Source: Trichoplax sp. H2
Lineage: Eukaryota > Placozoa > Uniplacotomia > Trichoplacea
Assembly: GCA_003344405.1 (NCBI GenBank)
Contig: NOWV01000092.1
Span: 231,377-295,376 of the forward strand
DNA length: 64,000 nucleotides
Direction: 5' to 3'
This document shows positions 1 through 13,298 of this stretch, one piece after another. Within the stretch, counting starts at the first letter, position 1. Every line of letters starts with the position of its first letter. The position numbers were made by a program, and so were the translations under genes. The notes below the pieces were generated by a model. That model was not told the origin of the DNA, did no database searches, and saw only the letters and a program-made list of their open reading frames with translations.

Positions 1-2
1 AT

Positions 3-3000
3 GCTAATAGTAGATCGAAACAGCCTCCAGCCAAAAAATCGAAATCCGAAGTGGTACCACGACAACAAGTCCGTCCACGTATAATAACACGCTTACCAAA
101 TATGAAATATAAGAAGAAAAAGATGGAATCAAGTGAGGAAAGTTCCAGTGACAATGAATCGAGTGATGATACTGGCGATAGTGATAATAGTGAAGAAGAT
201 GATGATGACAATGAAAAAGAAGGTGTAGAAGACGAAATTGAAGAAGAAGAAGATGATGATGATGATGAGGATGATAATGAAGTAGAAGAAGAGAAAGAAG
301 ATAATGATGAACAGACGACGGAAGATGATGAAGAAGAAGAAGACGTAGAAGTAGATGATGATGGTGTGGAGATGGAAGATGAAGAAAATGACGTTGACAG
401 TCAAGATCGTGAAGATGAAAATGAGGAAGGCGACGATGATGAAAATGATGAGGATGAAGACGATGAAGAGGAAGAAAGTTCTGACTCGGAAAGTGAAAGT
501 GAGGAAGAAAGTAGTGATGACGACGATACTTCATCAAGTAGTAGTGATGATAGTGAGGAAGATGGTAGCAGTAGTAGTTCAACAACGACATCAACGTCAT
601 CCTCTTCATCGGATTCCGATGGCAGTGATGAAACAACATCAAGTAGTGATAGTGATTCATCTTCTACTAGTGATGAGGAGGAGTTGCCACCTGTTAGATC
701 CCGTGGTAGAGGTAAATACAAAGCTAGGGGTCGGCGTGGTCGGGGTAATATGAATTTCTCGCGTACAGGTAGAAGGATTAACGGTGTAAGGAAACTGAAA
801 GGGCCTTCAAAGCGTAAGTTGATTTTGTCTTGTATGTTATGAACGATACTTTCGATTTATTTGATATTCGCTATTTTTTTTTAATAAAGTTATGGTCTAT
901 CAAATTATTGACAGGAATCTAAAGTGTGTTTTTATTTCTGGTTTATGTTACTATAGCGACTCCACGTAAGCGCTTACAGAGTGTTGATGAAGATGACATC
1001 CAACTACCATTGGATCAAGGGTACTTGAAATACGTTAATGTTTGTTCGATATATGCACATGATTGACTAGCTTACGTTTAAGATAAAATTTCATCATATT
1101 TATAGATGGCGTCGTCAAACCAGGTTACGTCGGGTTGGTAGAAATTTAAGAGGAGACGTTTACTATTTTACACCTTGTGGCAAAAAGCTTCGTATATATC
1201 CAGATGTCACAAAGGTAGCAATTTATAATACTATATACGATTTCTTGATCACTCCATCTGGCATCTATGTAATATCACTACTGTATTATATTATAGAGCT
1301 ATAATTATTAATAAAAAACATCACTGTTGACTTAGAAGATAATATAACCTTTTTTCTATGCTTCTATATAGTATTTAAGAAAGAATAGCATCTCTGATTT
1401 AAATCTGGAGAACTTTAGTTTCAGTACTAAACTATACATTGGAGACTTTCAAATATATAATGAGGTAAGTCATATATAAGGTGTTAAAATCTTCTTTCTG
1501 GATTTATTGTCAGTTTATTTTATCAACGATAAAAAGTAACAACCTTAACATTGGTGATATACTAATTCTTTAGGATAGTGGTACCTTTGAACCTATGGAT
1601 GAAGATGAACTACATCGGCGCAGGCAAGAGGCATCAACTAAGAAGAATCAAAAATTAGAAAAACTTCGAAAAAGAGATGAAAGAAAAAGATTAGCTGCAG
1701 GTTTGTAGATATAGATGTAGCCCTGATTTACCAGAACTTTACATTGCCATGTACATATTTATTAGGTTATATCGAATTACAACTTTGTTAGGTCTATAAA
1801 TAATTTCGGAGAATGATAACACTGAAAATGAAATTGTATTTTATTGTGTTTGTTTAGAAAAGGCGAAAAAGGTGCAGGAGGCTAAATTGCAACGGAAAAT
1901 GGAGAAACAAAGAGCAGCAGCTGATAAACGAGAAGAGAAGAAAGAAAGGGGTAAAATTGAAAACAGACTGGTATTAAGTGTTGAGGCACGTAACTTAAAA
2001 AAGTTGTTCATCTTTCCTAATGTAATGCAAAATTGATCTTTTTTAAAATAAGCAATAAAAGCTGCTATGGAAAGGAAAGCTGCACGTGACCAGGCAAAGA
2101 TGGAAAAGTTACGTGAAAAAATGGCAAGACACGAAAAGATTAAACAAGAAAAAAAGAAAAAAAAAGAAGCGCTGATTCAAGCTCGGAATAAGAAAAAAGA
2201 AGATGCGGAGAAGAAAAGATATCAAGAGGCGTTGCAGCGGCAAAAAGAAAGAGAATTAAAGAAGCAACAGGCTAAAATTCTTAAAACTAAGGAAAAAGAA
2301 AGACGAAAGCAGCAAATGTTATTAGTCAGATCATTAGAAATACAAAGAAAAGCGGAAGAAAGAAATCGTGTTAAGGAAGAAAAGAAATTACGGAAGCGAT
2401 TAGTTAAAGAAAGAAAGCAAGAACAAAAACGGTTAGAAATGGCGGTGTTAAGAGATTTAAAAATGCCAGCTGAAGATATGAAGCTATCTCATGATCACGA
2501 TATTCCAAGCTTGAAAACTGTTCCTGGATTATTGAGTGGGAATTGTTTTGCCGACATGTTATTAGTTATTCAATTTATCCAAACATTTGCTGAACCATTA
2601 CAATTGGATTCGGATGATTTTACTTCATTACGTGACCTTCAAGAATCAATTCTTTGTAGATCAGATCCTGATGAAGATGTCTATACATATCTATGCCAAC
2701 AGCTATTTTATAATGCTCTTAAAGATCCTGGTTGTACGGGTCCGCAATCTTATACTGCTTTAGGTACACCGTTAATATCAGTAGAGATTACTAATTCTAA
2801 TGTATCGGAGTTGTTGCGTCGTTATATGTGGTCAAAGCTTAGTAAAGAACATGAGCTAGTAAAAACGTTGGAAGTTACACCTCTGCAGGCACTATCAGCA
2901 TCCGATAAGTTAAAAATTTTAGTTTTTCTCGTGAATGAGTTATTATGCAGCAAGCTTATTTGTAAAGAAATTGAAAGTAACATGGAAGAAATATCAAATT

Positions 3001-3326
3001 TAAGAAGAGATAAATGGATAATTGAAGGGAAAGCGAGAAAGTTACGTGCTGTACATGCTAAACGATTTCCTGCAGTTAACAGCAAATCTACAGAAGCTAA
3101 AACTCGTGGAAACAGCCAATTAAACTCTTCTAGAGATGAAAGTGGCTCAGAGGGTAGCAATATGGATGTCGAAGTTGATGTAAACGTCGGAAGTGAGAAG
3201 AAAGTACAAAAAGGAAAAGCACGAAACGGCAAGGAAGGAGAGGATGTAGAAGAAGAAGAAGAAGAAGAAGAAGAAGAAGAAGAGGAGGAAGAAGAAGAAG
3301 AAGAAGAAGAAGAAGAAGAAGAAGAA

Positions 3327-3398
<72 letters not shown>

Positions 3399-6300
3399 GA
3401 AGAAGTAGAAGAAGTAGAAGAAGAAGAAGAAGAAGAAGAGGAGGAAGAAGACGACGATGAAGAAGAGGACTCAGCCGATGATTCTGAAAGTGGGGAAGAT
3501 GAAAATTATATGGATATCGATCAAAATTGTGAAGATTTATCTAAAGAAGACCTAGAAAGAGCTATTGAAAAGCTAGAAAAACAGCAGAAAGTGTATAAAT
3601 TTAATCTTAGTAAAATACACACTACCCTTAAAGGTTTACTCCTTGGGCAAGATCGCTATCGACGACGATATTGGGTATTCCATAATATACAGGGTATCTT
3701 AGTTGAAGGAATGTTAGAAATTGAACATGAAGATGTTGAGGTAGTCGACACAGAAACTGAATGTGAAGTTGCTAACATAAATGAAAATGTTGAACCTGTG
3801 ACTGAAGTAGAAGACAGAAAGGAAGCTGCTACCGCGATTGATAACACGAAACATTCTACAGAATTAAAAGTTGATCCGAAGAAAGAGACTGTAAACAGTA
3901 CCAACAGTGATTGTGATACTAAACGTACCAATAAGATGAATTTGCAAAACCTTGAAAACATGCTTAAACAGAGAGAAGAAGAAGAAAAGCAGAAAACTGA
4001 ATTAGAAAATGGGCAAAATAAAGATGTGAACCCAGAAGATGAAAATGCTGTATTTCACTGGTTTGACTTATTACCCAGATTACCATGCACACGGGGTTCC
4101 ATTGTTGCTCCTGTAAAAATAGAAAGTAAGTGTCAAGTTGAAGACGAGATTGAAACGAAAGTGCAAGAAAAATTAGCGAAGTTGCAAGCGCCGAGAACAG
4201 CTGATCCAATCTTGAATGACAGTAATGTCGAAGACGAAATTGCGGTTGATATGTCGTTCTTGACGACGCTTACTCGTGAGGCTTTTGTTGAATTGTTGAA
4301 GCGTATCCCGGATCATAAGCGTCGAAAAGAGTTGCAAGATTTGCTAATTTTGCCATCTGCAAAAGAAATCAAGGGTATGGATTTAATTTACTAAGTAATT
4401 TATTATAGTACCATAGTGCTTCTTCTTATTGTAAACTAAAGTAGTAGTGAAACAGATGTTGATGTAACTTGATACATTTTTTGTATCAATTTCATAACCA
4501 TTAATTGCTAATGCTATCACTGTAAATTATGATATTCCAGCTGCAGTTGCGGCCAAATTAGGATTGGAGGAGAAAATGATAACTGTTGATGATTTAGAAA
4601 AACGAAAAGCGCAAAGTATTCCTAATTGTAAGCCTAAATTAGACGAATCGATTAAACGCGTCTATTTTCTATTTTTAAAAGCTATACCTTTCATTGCTTT
4701 AGATTTTCAAAATAAATGGTGGCATGTGAAAGACCTGAAAGAAATTAAAACCTTAATTAAGTCACTCAACCCTCGGTATGATTTATAGTGTCTATTTACT
4801 ACTCTCGCTTATGCTTTGCCATCGTAACTTTAGATTTTCTCAACTTGCTAATTTTAGCGGCGTAAGGGAGCGACAACTTATTAAATCATTGACGAAGTAT
4901 AGCGAAAATTTTAACGATGTGGATGGTAACGCTGATGCAGGTAGCTTGTCAGCTTTAGAAATCATCGTCGTTATGAAAATGAAATTAATCTTCTATTACT
5001 GTAGCACTTATTAATGCTTACATCTTTTGATGGACTCGTTATAAATTATAGCGATAGGACTGATTACGATTGATGGCGAAGACGATATGGAATGTAATTA
5101 TAGTCATGGAATCGAAGCAGAATTTCCTGAACAGAGGTTCAAAGCTGAGATTGCATTGTTACAGGAAATCGAAAATATGGAGGAGAAGGTGTCTTCGGCT
5201 AGCCTGCAAGTTAAGGTGATGATACATGCATTAAACATTCGACTTTGCTAAGATTAAACAAACTTCAGTAACATAATACTCTGATTTAGGGATGGAAAGC
5301 TCCATCAAAGGCATCCAAAAGTCTACGTTTTAATAATACTGGTTAGCTTTTAGCAGAGAAATAACCAATTGAATAAGCTTGCTTTTTATCACGCACTTTA
5401 CTGTACTGATCATATGTTTATGTAATGCCTTCAGATGTTCAGCCCCTGGAAATAGCGCGAGAACGCTTGCAAGCTTTAGAAGCAGCGCTAGAAAGACGCT
5501 ACGTGAAACCGCCACTAAAAGAAAGGTAAGATATGAACATCTGTAAAGTGCGGATATGTACTTGTATGATGGACATATATTAACGACATACTTTTTAAGT
5601 AGTAAAGCCAATAACCAGAGTAATAGCGGAAGTGTAAATGGTGATGAGCCAGTGGACGACAATAGTGAACGGTAATTGTAAAATCTATCAGTGTATGGAT
5701 TTTAAGGATACTGATCTGCGATTACTAAATTTTATTTTTTAATTCTCATGATTCGTTGTAGGAGTGATAGTGGAAAATCTGATATCAGTCCAGGACTACA
5801 TAATTGGCGTGAAGCGGTCGTTTCTGCCACGTCTGCGGCACAATTAACGTTGTGTCAATTGCAACTCCATTCGTCGATAGCTTGGGAAAAATCTGTAATG
5901 AAAGTTGTACGTTTTTCTATATCATAAGGCAGCAATGTCTTGCTAACAAAAGGCATATCTAATCTCATAAAGAATACTCTCATTACTTACAGTTTTGTCA
6001 GATTTGCCGGAAAGGTGATAACGAGTCGCTCTTATTGTTATGTGATAAGTGTGATTGTGGTACTCATACCTATTGTTGTACAGTAAGTTGTTATAGTTAC
6101 TCTCAATTTAATAATTTGTAATCAATGATAGTGTGTTTAAGCGGATATTGACGGGTCTGTACCTTTAAACTAGCCAAAGTTAACGTCCGTTCCGGAAGGG
6201 GATTGGTTTTGCCCGAAATGTGCTAGCGAGGTATAATACTTGATATAGTTTATTTAGGTATGAAATAATTAAAAATGATATTAATGTGATTCACAATTTC

Positions 6301-7338
6301 TTTTGTTTCTAGTGTGACAAAGATTACTGCTGTATTTGTGAGATCGATGACAACGAAAAAGCTATTGCTTGTGAAAGATGCAACTCTGTGTATCATTTGG
6401 CCTGTCTAGATCCTGTTATAAAACGGTATAATGATTTCATATTAGAGTTAGGTATGCCAAATTGTTATTTTATTAAATTTTGTCAATACCTTGGCTACAT
6501 ATTGCAGATATCCGAAAACTGGTTGGTATTGTCGCGACTGTCGAAAGGTTGTAAATATAATATTTAAGTTAAAATCATTCGTAATAACTATGGCTGATTT
6601 ATTTATCTATGTAGTTATAGCAGCATATAATGTAATGTCTATTGTAATATTATTTTTGACAGCGTATTTATAAGAGACAACCTAAGAAAGGATACGTTAT
6701 GAATGAATCTGATATGGAGGATGAAGATAGTGATACGGAAGATAGCAAATTATCTACCAGAAATTTTGGCGTCTGTAGAATTATTTTAAATGAGTTAGAG
6801 CAACATGAAGATGGTTGGCCGTTTAATGAACCAGTTAGCGATAAAGATGTTAGTGAGGCGATAGCAGTATATAAAAATCTTCAATCTTGTTAGTTAAAAA
6901 GATACTTATTTTTTCGTAGTGTCCAACGTATCATGAAGTTATATCGAATCCAATGGACTTGCGTACAATGAAGAATAAATTGCGTGATTTGCAGTGAGTT
7001 TATTTACACTGTTAATTCTGTTAAGTTAAGGAATCACTGGAAAGTAAATTAACGCGATACATGCGTATGCATTTGTTTTAGGTATTCTTCACACAGTGAT
7101 TTCCTTGTAGATATCGGTTTAATCTTTAGTAATTGCAAGTTATTTAACGAAGATGATTCTGAGGTATTGTAATTCACTGTACAGTAGTACATAGCCCTGG
7201 TTATAGCTTTATTTAGAAAAGAACTAAATTATTGTTTTTGCTTGCCGTACAATTTTCATTCTTAAGGTTGGTATAGCTGGTCAGAACTTATCGAAATTTT
7301 TTGAAGAGCGCTGGGCTGAATTATGTAAAGATGTATAA
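3..7338 (+). CDS. BAZ2: BAZ2/toutatis-like chromatin remodelling subunit, 5' partial
   Basis: Nuclear chromatin reader of the WAL/BAZ family; BAZ2A/TIP5 pairs with ISWI ATPases. The frame is open from base 3, so the start lies outside the window. Exons read: 3-813, 957-1020, 1106-1214, 1372-1464, 1574-1700, 1858-1950, 2053-4374, 4541-4627, 4703-4775, 4858-4940, 5052-5215, 5290-5341, 5435-5525, 5600-5671, 5762-5906, 5993-6082, 6174-6230, 6313-6425, 6508-6547, 6663-6848, 6920-6993, 7082-7163, 7267-7338; phases agree and give 1,699 residues. Order: acidic Asp/Glu/Ser region; TAM/MBD-like domain (GWRRQ...DVYYFTPCGKKLR, then ENFSFS), which marks BAZ2 rather than BAZ1; Lys/Glu coiled coil; DDT (FADMLLVIQFIQTFAEPL); about 49 Glu; WHIM (WWHVKDLKEIKTLIK then NPRGVRERQL); NWREAVVSATSAAQ and SIAWEKSVMKV; two PHD fingers; bromodomain (WPFNEPV, NPMDLRTMKNKL, FSNCKLFNEDDSE). 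Stop TAA at 7336. The second PHD differs from vertebrate BAZ2, which has one. Exon 6508 could end at 6550 instead. Confidence 0.93.
3249..3395 (+). repeat. GAA/GAG microsatellite encoding about 49 consecutive Glu
   Basis: Almost pure GAA triplets inside the large BAZ2 exon, giving an uninterrupted run of about 49 glutamates between Val codons, followed by more Glu/Asp to about 3470. Length polymorphism is expected, and assembly length may be unreliable. Confidence 0.9.
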
Positions 7339-8870
7339 TAGTATTACAGCAAAGGATGACACGATGACATAACATGCGATAATGATAGTACTAGCCAATA
7401 ATAACTATAAATGGTAAATCTGTGTGACAGCTTAAGCTAGAAAGCTGTACTTGGTATGATTTTGCCGTTTTTTACTTTAAATTTTACGGATAATAGTTCA
7501 AGCGTATTATTAATATGTTATTTTATTATAAACTACGTATTTGATGTTGCACTAATTGGATGAAGTTGTATTGTATTGTATATCAGCCGCAGTAGAATTT
7601 GTGTAATCTGTATAATTGTAGCCATCTATTAATAGAGAATACGCTATTGCTGTATGTTCGCTTTACTAGTTTATCAAACCTTTTATTCTATAATTTGATA
7701 ATATCTATAATCCTGTCCGATATACGAAACGGCGAATAATTTATTAATGCGATTCATGTTTGTTTAAATCGAATGTGAAATGCAAGATTGTACCAATTTT
7801 CTTGCTCTTAAAAATCCCTAAAAATATTTGACAAATTTTTTACAAGCAAGTCGAACAAGTCATATATGGTATATGGTTATTTCTAAAATTTCGCAAACAC
7901 CTTATGGTAACATAAAATACTGCTAATAGTTTAAACTGTTATCGTAGTAGCCAACAAAGGACTACTCTAGAGTAGCTTGCATAATCCCTTATGCTTTATG
8001 ATGATAGCTTGTGATAGTGGTTCACTTTTGATGGGTAATTATTATATTTGCAGTTGTGCTTGTTATGCGAAGTACGCGTATATTTGCTGGCTTTACCTAC
8101 GACGTAGACTTTTCTTAGCGTACAGGAAATTATGCATAACTTATATCCGGTGTAATATCATTTGTATTTTCGCCCGGATGTACGTATTTTCATCTAGTCA
8201 TTTAAATCCTATCATTTGTGCAAGGTACGAAATTATAAAGTAGGAAGGATATTTCATTTTGTTCTTTTGTGTATAGTATTTTTTTGTTCTAACTTTTAAA
8301 TTACTGTTATGGTGCACAAACGATTTCGTTATTGCTGTTGTATCATACAAGTCGTTAATCAAATCGAATTTGTTCTTTATGGTGCAGACGACTAAAAATA
8401 AACATTTGGCCGTGACATATTTAATTATTGTACTGTAGCGAAGATATTGAACTAGTTGTATGTATATACTACGCCTGCATACTGTACTGTATATTAAATT
8501 AAACTAAATACGATGTTAGCAATAGAGGCAAGGAAATCCTCATTTGCCGCGCACAGCAGTAAATTTTAATTATAACTCGAACATTTTTTCAATTCGATTA
8601 CTCTATATTTGTGTATCAGTTAAAAGAAAATCCTTTCATGATGATCAAAGTAAGTTTAGGCACAACTGGATATTCAGTGAACCTGCGTGTATGATTGATT
8701 GACATATACTGTACAATGATGGACATCTCACAATTTTAAGTAGACGTCAGGGGTAAATTTATCACCATAAAAGAAAATGATAGCTACTAAAAGATAAGTT
8801 GAAGTTAAAAATTTATTGAAAATCGTGGCTACAGATTAGTAAGTTATTATTAACACTAGGATCATGATAG
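7339..8870. other. Convergent intergenic region (BAZ2 and BZW 3' ends)
   Basis: AT-rich, with no recognisable exon. It holds the 3' UTRs of the convergent genes; an AATAAA at about 8397 is one possible BAZ2 poly(A) signal. A short open frame at 7977-8243 has Cys/Tyr-rich composition and no splice or family support. Confidence 0.6.
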
Positions 8871-11823
8871 TTAATTCTCTTCATCTTCGGAATCTGATTC
8901 TGAAAAATATGAAGTAGAAAAATTTAAGAACTATTCTAGCGAAAAATGTAAGAGTAGAATCATAATGCAATGTAATAACCTTCTTCAGCATTTTTTAACC
9001 ATTCAACCATATCTTTCATCTGTTGTAAGAACACACTTTTCCCTTTCGGTGAATGCGCTTCGTTATACCATTTTAAAATGGTATCTTCACTTAGAACATC
9101 AGCTGAGGTAAAAATTAGTAACTAGTTTTAGTTGAGTTAAAAGTGCATAGTTATTCTCATTAATGTTTACCAAAGAATTGAACGATACCTTTATAGAAAC
9201 GCAGCACGATTTTATGAAAAACTTTAAGGAAGTTCATGTTATCATAACAAAAGTCCTGTTATCAAATTTATGAGAATGGGGAAGATTAATCACAGATATC
9301 TATCTATATTACAATTATTGTACTGTATAGTCAGTCTATTCAGTGTTTACATTTACCTGAACGCGGACAATAAGCGTTAACTCTGATCTTCCCTTCGTAG
9401 AAAATGCTTCGAATAACGGTGTGTAAGGCTATAAATAAGGAAACAATGCACAGTAGTCATGTAGTTATATCTGAGATCAATCAAACAGTTGTCAATAAGA
9501 GAAGATTTTGTTAATAAAATTACTCTCAAATGTCGCAAAGATTGCTCAGCAATCAAATCTTCTTTTTTACTCCATTCCATAGCTCCCATAACTGTATCCC
9601 AGATCTGTGCGGATAAGATAGTACGATATTCTATTAAAATTTTGTTGTAAATGCCACAACTAAATACGAAAAAATAACTAGAAATTTTATACCTTTCTAA
9701 TCACAGTGACATAAAAATGAATACTTACGATAACAACAACATTGTGTTCTTTAAGAGAGTATGATTTCATATCTTCTTTAGTGTTCGCTATCATCTACAT
9801 GGCATTAAAATAACATATAGCAAATATTTTAAATAATGCGTCCCCAATGAAATAACTCTACTACGCCACAAATACTAGATAGCTGTAAATTACGCACTTC
9901 TTTAACATTTGACCCACTTTCCATTTGTTCTTGTAAATTCTTTTGCAACTTCTTCTTTGATACCGCAATTTGACGATGGCGCTATCAAGTAGATTTAATT
10001 TAAGCAGTAAGTGAATAAAGAAATCTAATAATACGGTAACTAATTCTGCAAGGTATAGCAGAATTATTTAGATGTCTCTAATATCTGAGTATTACTTCAA
10101 AATCAACAAGTTGTTCGAGTCCGACTCCATTAAAGTATCCTTCGAAATGCTCCATTGATCGTTTGTTGAACGGAAATAACTCCTGTAATTGAAAATTTAA
10201 ATTTTATAGGTGAAAAATAAAGGGAAGGAAAGAAATCTACTTACAAGCAATTTACTATCTTGGTGTGATTTTTTTAATGCCGAACTGATATTAGATATGT
10301 CTCTTTCTTTTAGCCATGAAGTAAACATTAACGTTGCAAATTCCAACGATAGGCCTGCAAAATGAAGGTACTATAGTTACAAGTATTATAGTTTCTTAAA
10401 TATCAAATCTAATATAAATTAAATTCTTAACTTAAACCAGATACCAAGTTTAAAATTAAGCCCTATATGATAACTTACCATCTCGAACAAGAATATCATT
10501 GGTAAATAAGCTAGTAAAAACACTCGGTGTTACTATCCCTACGTTGTACAATTAAATAAACAATTATTACAATGGTTGCCTTTATTACGATGGTAAGTTA
10601 AACAATAGTAATAATTCATGAATACTGTAGCACCGCAACCATGTCTAATTATAAGATAAGCAGAAAGGTTATACGCGTAACGCCAAGCTTTACCATTAGC
10701 TAGAAGGTGTCCTGTTATGATGGCTAATTTTTTTCGTTGCGATTCAGTAAAATTCTTGATAAAACCAATAACTTTGGTAGTCTCTTCTTCCAGACTCTTT
10801 TTTAGGTATAAGTAACGTCTTAATAACTTGTTGAATATCTGATAAAAATAAAACGCGAGTTAGTTTAAAATTATATTCTATCTGCCACATGATTTTATGA
10901 CAGATTCATTGCCATATCATCGTCATGTTTGTTAACGTACCTGGAGGAAAGCTCTTAATCCTTCATGGCTTTCTTCAGCTTCGAATACACAAATGTTTGT
11001 ATAGATCGAACCTTTCGATTTATCCCCTTCATCTTGTAGTGTACCACCGGGCGCTGCAAATTTAACAGTACAGAAATCAGGTATGAATATGATGACAGAA
11101 GACGGCTACTTATTTAGATTTTTAAAATAATTAAACATAGTATGCTTATATTATATCAAGATATGGTCATATTATTGACGACGATGTATATCAAGTATTA
11201 AGAATTACCTAGAACACCACCAGCAAATAAGATATCAAAAAGTGTTTCTGCATATCGTCGATAGTCTAATTTGCCGCCAGCACCATCCAGAAAACGTTCC
11301 ACCTGATCAAAGTCAGATTCGCATTCGTTTAGACCGGTAATTATAGCGTCGCGAAATGTACTAGGATCAAATTTCTCTTTTTCATCTGTAAATAGTGATA
11401 AAAGACATGACGAAGTTATTATTAAAATTTATACTATAAATTACCGAAAAATCGCGGAAAATTTATAAAATGAACCATTGATAACGTTATAGCCCCTGTA
11501 ACATTAGTGGATCAGTGCATATATCACGGGTCAAGTATGAATGTCAAATGTATGTATGCGTACATACATTTGACATTTATATTTCTATAAGTTGAAGAAT
11601 ATTAATGTAATGAATGAGTATGTCAGTCACTGGTCCACCATGAAATCGTTAGTATATTCATATTTAACAGTATTGAAATTTAACGTACATTTATTCGCTA
11701 TCATACAGTTTAATCGTTAACTAGTGAAAATGATCAGTTATATATCCTGCATGTTTACTTGCCTCTTTTTCGTGCTTTAATGCGCACGCCCGTTAAGGAA
11801 GGTTTTGGTTGCTTCTGACTCAT
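8871..11823 (-). CDS. BZW1/2: BZW/5MP protein (eIF5-mimic, W2 domain)
   Basis: Cytosolic translation regulator that competes with eIF5 for eIF2 through its C-terminal W2 (eIF5C) domain. Fourteen exons on the minus strand: 11763-11823, 11209-11385, 10941-11053, 10694-10838, 10479-10538, 10354-10245, 10182-10096, 9981-9898, 9794-9729, 9604-9524, 9428-9357, 9255-9189, 9102-8980, 8899-8871. They sum to 1,275 nt, 424 residues plus stop; human BZW1 is about 419. Start [20 protein letters not shown] is the family N-terminus; exon 2 reads [19 protein letters not shown] and [18 protein letters not shown]2 landmarks: [58 protein letters not shown], acidic end ESDSEDEEN. Exon 1 ends at a GC donor (G|GCAAGT) and is followed by an ordinary AG acceptor. 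One ancestral BZW versus BZW1 or BZW2 cannot be decided here. Confidence 0.95.
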
Positions 11824-12896
11824 AAACTAAGCTGACTTGAAAAAACAATCAAGAGTTAATATATCCAGAAGCTGCGATCACATTCAAAATAGTAATTTAG
11901 GCCACAGAATATCGATTACTATTTTCTTTGATGCATGTATAAATACACATATGCAACTTGTATGGTTTCGATTATTTGTTGTAGATAATTCAGAGACTCA
12001 GTAGAAGTTAATAAATTTATGTTGGAATATAAGAACACGTGCTCTATATTACACACTTATTGTACCTACTATAAATTGGTGTCGAATCAAGAGCGTAAAA
12101 TATACCCTTAAGCCATATTAAACGTGGTTAAATTTTGTGCCCGTAGTATAAGAAAGGATCGCTTTTTAATTTGTAATATATCATGATAATTTTTTAAGAT
12201 ACATTTTTGCTAATGCACAAAGGTATTGAAGACATACTGTACAATGTATATTGATGGCAAAAGCATGCGAAGTACTGTAAATTGTTCGTTAGAAAAATGA
12301 TGACAGATTCATTTTGTTGATAATTTAAGTTAGGATTAGATACAGTAGGTGTCAAGACTTTCACAAATTATCATAAGTTAGAAAGTAGAAAGTTTAAATA
12401 TTGGTCACCCTTGATATTGGCAAACGGAATTAGTTATTTGAACGACAGCATCTACTACGTTAGAGCATTGGAGAAAGGTCACGAGGAGCATAACACATTA
12501 AAAATAATTTTTAGCCTTATAGCAAGATCTGTCAAAATAGTTCAGAATTTGATTTCTAATTCATTTGCATAGTAATTTGTTTCAGATTCAAAGTTAGTTA
12601 ATTTATACAAACTGTACGAGCGTAACTACTGATAAAAGTGATTAGATGAAAGGAGGAGGTAATCAAATCCAATACTGTAGCCGAGTTTAGTATTGCAGTG
12701 AACATCTTCAATTTTGTCAACGAAAAAATTAAAAATTTGCGTATGTACAGTATGTCTTTCTTAATTCTGCTAGCTTGAAATTGGTACAAGAGACTAAACT
12801 TTGAGTGCTAGCTCCGGTAGTAGACTGATAATAGCCTATAGGTAGTTTTGTTTCATCTAGTAACAATAATTAATTAGACAACCATTATACTGTAGT

Positions 12897-13298
12897 ACAG
12901 CATTGAAACTACTTTTATTACCCTAAAAAAACAGATCACTGCAGTCCGTGAACCGTGTAGTAATGTATTCTATGAGGATTCATTTGTATTTTCACAGAAT
13001 TGAACACTGTACAGCTGAAAATTTTATTATTATTACAGCATTGAAACTACTTTTATTACCCTAAAAAAAACAGATCATTGCAGTCCGTGAACCGTGCAGT
13101 AATGTGTTCTATGAGGATTCATTTGTATTTTCATAGAATTGAATACTGTACAGCTGAAAATTTTATTATTATTACAGCATTGAAACTACTTTTATTACCC
13201 TAAAAAAACAGATCACTGTAGTACTGTGTTCTATGAGGATTCATTTGTATTTTCATAGAATTGAATACTGTACAGTTGAAAATTTTATTATTATTGTT
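12897..13298. repeat. Tandem repeat, about 138 bp x 3
   Basis: Three direct copies start at 12897, 13035 and 13174 (spacing 138 and 139), each beginning ACAGCATTGAAACTAC and running to a GAAAATTTTATTATTATT end. Copy 3 has lost about 15 bp in the middle (the PuY stretch around GTGAACCGTG). The copies are nearly identical, so the duplication is recent. Confidence 0.85.

Noticed and set aside
4-660. 218-codon minus-strand open frame rich in His/Leu/Tyr
   Set aside because: Antisense of the acidic GAT/GAA-rich BAZ2 exon; composition is a direct shadow.
7977-8243. 88-codon plus-strand open frame, Cys/Tyr rich
   Set aside because: No splice sites, no family motifs, lies in the 3' UTR region between convergent genes.
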